NCBI GenBank assembly: GCA_028023455.1
Contig: JAQFVV010000021.1
Coordinates: 6,412,853-6,476,852 of the forward strand
Source of the DNA: Epiperipatus broadwayi
Taxonomy: Eukaryota > Onychophora > Udeonychophora > Euonychophora > Peripatidae
Direction: 5' to 3'
DNA: 64,000 nt
The notes beneath the pieces are model-generated. The model did not search any database. It was not told where the DNA came from and worked only from the letters and a program-made list of their open reading frames with translations. A program made the translations under genes and the position numbers. This document shows positions 60,377-64,000 of the stretch, piece by piece (position 1 is the stretch's first letter; every line of letters starts with the position of its first letter).

Positions 60377-61640
60377 GTCATTGTTGTGGTCTGGTTTAAT
60401 AAATACTATGTATAAAAGTATCAAGACATGGTTTCAGTATTCACTTGCTATGTCTAAGACCTGGGATTTCAGATAACCAAATTATAGCGATTTAATACCG
60501 ATCAACAAATAGGCATTCGTAACTATAGAGAAAAACAGAGATAGAAAATTGTTAAAATCTCCACCATTCAGCAATTAGAAAAACTGACAAATAATACCTT
60601 CTTCAGTATTTGGTTGAGGAACCTGTTAAAAAAGGATATATTCCTTTAATTTATTATTTAAAGATTGCTTTAATTTTTATTGTCATATATATAGATCATT
60701 TACTGACATCCGGTTCTTTCGAAAGTTGATATATGTATTAGCTTCATGGGATTCGGTTTTTATTATAATAATTATAACTTATTTAAGCGTATTTAATTAA
60801 CTTATTTTTACACTCTTAAATAGAATCGTGCATTTTTAATTTAAATAACATACATCAACGTGGGAGGAGGCTGATGGCTGATGTTATCTTTAGAAGTTTC
60901 AGAAAGAATTTCCAATTACGTAACAAAATATGTTCATCGTTGATGCAATTGGTGATATTTTTTTTTTTGCAATGATATCGGCGAGTAATTGCTTATCTAT
61001 ATTTTTTTTTTGTTTACACAATTGTGATATGATTAACTAGTTTTATTAATTATATATGTAAATTAATTAGTGAATGGGATCACAGTTATAATTACGAAGT
61101 TAAATCCACAGCCAAATAGTATTGACGTGCAGCAACCATTCAGACCGATTCCGCACTGTATATATATATAATAAAACAAATCTGTATATATATAAGTGTT
61201 TGATAAATATTGTTTATCAAACTATAAAAACGGGTGCAAACAAAAAATAAATATTCTGCTACTATATATTGACAATATATGTAACTATAAACGCCCCTAT
61301 TATTATTATATATATATTTACTGAATCTGTAGATAAAAAACAAAACAAAAAACTATATATACTATATTAAGAGTGACAAAACCAAATTAAAAATAGCAAA
61401 AAGTAAATACTCTACTAATCACGTTATTGCAAAAAGAATATCAACAACTAGTTTGACATTATAAATGTTTCAAACTTTTTCAGATGACTCTAAAGCTACA
61501 TCCACAATATAAATATGTTAGTCAATTAGATATGTACAAGTCAATTCCAGAGTGATTAAAAAAGAAAAACACATGAATATATTATAAATAATATAATAGA
61601 GACTTTATCCCATGAAGTTAACATACACATATTCACACAC
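60377..61640. other. AT-rich gap, no supported gene
   Basis: T runs near 60960 and 61002, TA tracts at 61158-61170 and 61182-61192 surrounding short inverted words. The reverse frame 61140-61343 is TA-rich and without a motif. Confidence 0.5.
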
Positions 61641-61650
61641 ATATATATTA

Positions 61651-61676
61651 TGTGATGATGTGATGTGATGTGATGT
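61651..61676. repeat. (TGATG)n short tandem repeat, LINE tail
   Basis: TGATGATGTGATGTGATGTG ATGT. On the reverse strand it follows the LINE coding end directly as an ATCAC-type pentamer run. Several LINE clades, RTE-like ones among them, end in such short repeats instead of poly(A). Confidence 0.75.
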
Positions 61677-62100
61677 ACGGTGACTTCTCCTTAAACGGAG
61701 TCAGGAATCTCTCAGCAGCTATGCCCAGAGAAACCTGTTAGCCACTTTACCTTCCCATTCCATTGTCCACCCTAAGTTTTCCCATAATCTGCTCCATCCC
61801 ATTTCCATAACAAAATCTTTGTCAACTCCATGACCTTCATATCTAAATCCCCCTTATTTTTTCCCAAACCTAGCATAAAAACCAATAACTCACTTTCCGT
61901 ATAATCACTTTGTTCATATTTAACCTTCCATAACTTCATTATTTGTACCCTTTCTGCTTCCAAACATTTACATTGAAGTAACAGATGCCTAATATTTTCT
62001 ATGCCTTCTTTACACAACTTACAGACTAAATCACCCATATTTTTCCATTTACGTGTATATTCCCTTGTTGCTATTGGAAAGGATACAGGATACACTGCCC
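61677..62100 (-). pseudogene. LINE 3' fragment: zinc finger, second family
   Basis: The reverse-strand frame 62095-61772 (107 codons) contains C-x2-C-x8-H-x4-C (CKLCKEGIENIRHLLLQC) with the same spacing as the fingers at 50345 and about 25240. The flanking residues differ (CLEAERVQIMKLW), so it is another LINE family. The finger is known to follow reverse transcriptase in LINEs. After the stop comes a ~100-bp 3' region and the pentamer tail at 61651. The 5' side is cut at about 62100, where a foldback repeat begins. The reverse transcriptase itself is missing. Confidence 0.72.
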
Positions 62101-62104
62101 TCTA

Positions 62105-62300
62105 TTTTCAGATTTAAACTTGCAAATGTCAAATGAATCAATTTGCATTTCTTATAAGAATATCAAATCTGATGAGTGTTATTAATAAAAAAACTTCCAA
62201 TTGTACTCAGAGGAATCTATATTTGAGTACACTTGAAGTTTGCTCTGATTAATAACACTTATCAGATTCACATTCTTATAGCATTTAGAAAAGCAAATGC
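62105..62300. repeat. Foldback repeat, ~80-bp arms
   Basis: TTGCATTTCTTATAAGAATA TCAAATCTGATGAGTGTTAT TAAT (62152) is inverted as ATTAATAACACTTATCAGAT TCACATTCTTATA (62247). ACTTCCAATTGTACTCA pairs with TGAGTACACTTGAAGT. It abuts the LINE fragment. Confidence 0.82.
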
Positions 62301-64000
62301 AAACTATCAATGGAGGGTAATGGTTTGAAACAAACCATATGGAGATTGTTTATTACCCTTGTGATTATATATTACTAGATATCTTGTGTTAATTAATGCA
62401 TTTTTTAATAAATCACTGGTGAGCAAAGATTTTTCTAATAATTACTTATAAGGCAACAGTAAAAAAGAAGTCAATACTCATAAGCTCATCAATTTCCAAA
62501 TATCTCTAACTGAGAGATACTCATTTAACAACTACTACTGGATGGTTAATGGAATTTGTTAAAATTTTCTTGAAATGAAAATTGCTTGCTCCAGATTTAA
62601 ATCCTAAGTCATAGGCAAAGCGCATGATTATGATATCTTTATGTTATAAGATCATTACATTATATATATATGCATATACAATATATAGCATATAATTATA
62701 TATTCAAGATTTGAAGTTGAGAAATTACCTTTTTAAAATTAAAGGTAGCATAGTTGGTAAGTCATTAATAATAACTAAATGATGAGTCTCATAATGTTAT
62801 GTGACATATAAGCACTGGAAGTTTCCAGGTTGATCTTTGGATTCGTAAACCTTCAGATCTTATATCTATCACTTATCATTGCACTTAATAGTATGGGACA
62901 ATGAAAAAACATTGTTTTATGTCTATATGGGCATTATGTTGGAAATGAGATGAATCCAAATTCCAATATGTTAGCCAGGACTATTTTTTCTAATGGTCAA
63001 TAAATCACCTCTTTTTTTAGCTTCATTATTGTATTAAGGATCCATTTAGGAACTTGAAAATCTGAAGCTACTCATCTAAGTCCTCAGGGCAATTATAATC
63101 TGGGAAAATTCTATGCAATAAAATCTGGACATCATGGTAGTTGTTAGACTGCAGGCAACTTAGCTGCACATTCAAATATTTGTTAATAAATGGATATCTG
63201 TCTTTTTGAAACCTTCACTGATTAGCATTAATTCTGGTCTGGTAAGTAATGTTTTTCTCTTCTTTTCCGGAAACAAATGATGGTATCTAAGATGAAAATG
63301 TTCTGTTCCATAGATAACTATTTAAAGAACATTTATTTTAACCGTTACTGTATTTTCACCATATTGAACCAAGCCCTACTGTTGACTAATTTGTGAGGTT
63401 TTTTTTTAAAGAGACACTGCAGAGCGAAGAATCTTTCCAACACCCCTTTTAAAAAGACACAACAAAGAAGAAAACATTATCTACCAGGATTTTAAAATGC
63501 CAAGTGTTAATAGTTTGAGCATTTTCTACCATTGTTTCATCTTTCAGACAAGACTAACCATTTCCCTACAAATATTACATGTTAGGGAGTTGGTTATGAA
63601 TTACTAACTTATAGATATATCCTAGCCTGATTACACACTGAATAGTTTTACTTGCTTTGGATTTAAACCCAGGTCATATGCATACCAAAAAGATGAATTG
63701 ATATTAAATTTTACACATATTTACTTACATACCCACACACTTTAAAATGAACTATATTACATGCCGTGTTAGTAATATCTTGTAAAAAGTTGTCAAAAAA
63801 ATAAATACGGTGCCACTTAGAACTTAATGCATTTTTTACATTCTTCTTACCTTTGATAATATTTTTAAGAATACTATGCAAAACTGTATTATTAGAATAT
63901 CTATTTTTGATGCTTTAATGGAATTATTAAATTTAAAAGTTATGAAAATGTTAAGTTTTATTAAGCACAAATGCTGTAAAAAGTTGAGAAGGGAAAAAAA
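62301..64000. other. No supported gene to the end of the window
   Basis: AT-rich. Two similar phrases, TCCAGATTTAAATCCTAAGT CATAGGC (62592) and TTGGATTTAAACCCAGGTCA TATGC (63658), suggest a low-copy repeat, possibly tRNA-like in its GGTTTAAATC core. I cannot delimit it. Confidence 0.4.

Overview
The window looks like an intergenic or deep intronic stretch of a repeat-rich, strongly AT-biased animal nuclear genome. It has long (TA)n and (TCTA)n tracts, tRNA-derived SINEs with A-tails, non-LTR retrotransposon fragments, decayed Penelope-like elements and many foldback (MITE-like) repeats. There is no operon-like gene packing, no rRNA or tRNA gene and no convincing host exon. A mollusc, perhaps a cephalopod, would fit this repeat style, but that is a weak inference from texture and not from a gene. 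I recognise no complete host gene.

Layout. 1-8.8 kb: AT-rich sequence with a 28-bp minisatellite (621-796), two inverted, decayed Penelope-like elements (about 2.2-3.96 kb), a 94-bp palindrome at 4.3 kb and a foldback repeat at 4.4-4.7 kb. 8.84-23.49 kb: the largest structure in the window. Two copies of an unclassified ~4.55-kb element lie in inverted orientation (8841-13413 and 18951-23489) around a 5.5-kb spacer. The spacer holds a ~250-bp direct repeat, smaller repeats and half of a Penelope-like reverse transcriptase. 23.5-28 kb: a ~130-bp-arm hairpin, SINEs, the C-terminal part of a Penelope-like element, a reverse-strand LINE 3' fragment and a family of foldback repeats. 28-46 kb: AT-rich sequence with scattered foldback elements, a ~0.8-kb dispersed duplication (38.2-39.1 and 42.4-43.1 kb) and one SINE.

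46.1-46.5 kb is a TCTA microsatellite that decays into related tetramers. 48.43-50.85 kb is the clearest coding unit, a 5'-truncated non-LTR retrotransposon with a reverse transcriptase and a C-terminal CCHC zinc finger, broken by one frameshift and one stop. 51.1-52.05 kb is a third, internally deleted copy of the 4.55-kb element lying inside a foldback repeat. 53-57.5 kb is packed with two foldback repeat families. 59.57-59.93 kb is another foldback. 61.65-62.1 kb is the 3' end of a different LINE.

The coding sequence seen is almost all from mobile elements, and the genes do not form a pathway. The informative content is the nesting order of insertions. The item least explained by known families is the ~4.55-kb element with its conserved 60-64 residue reading frame.
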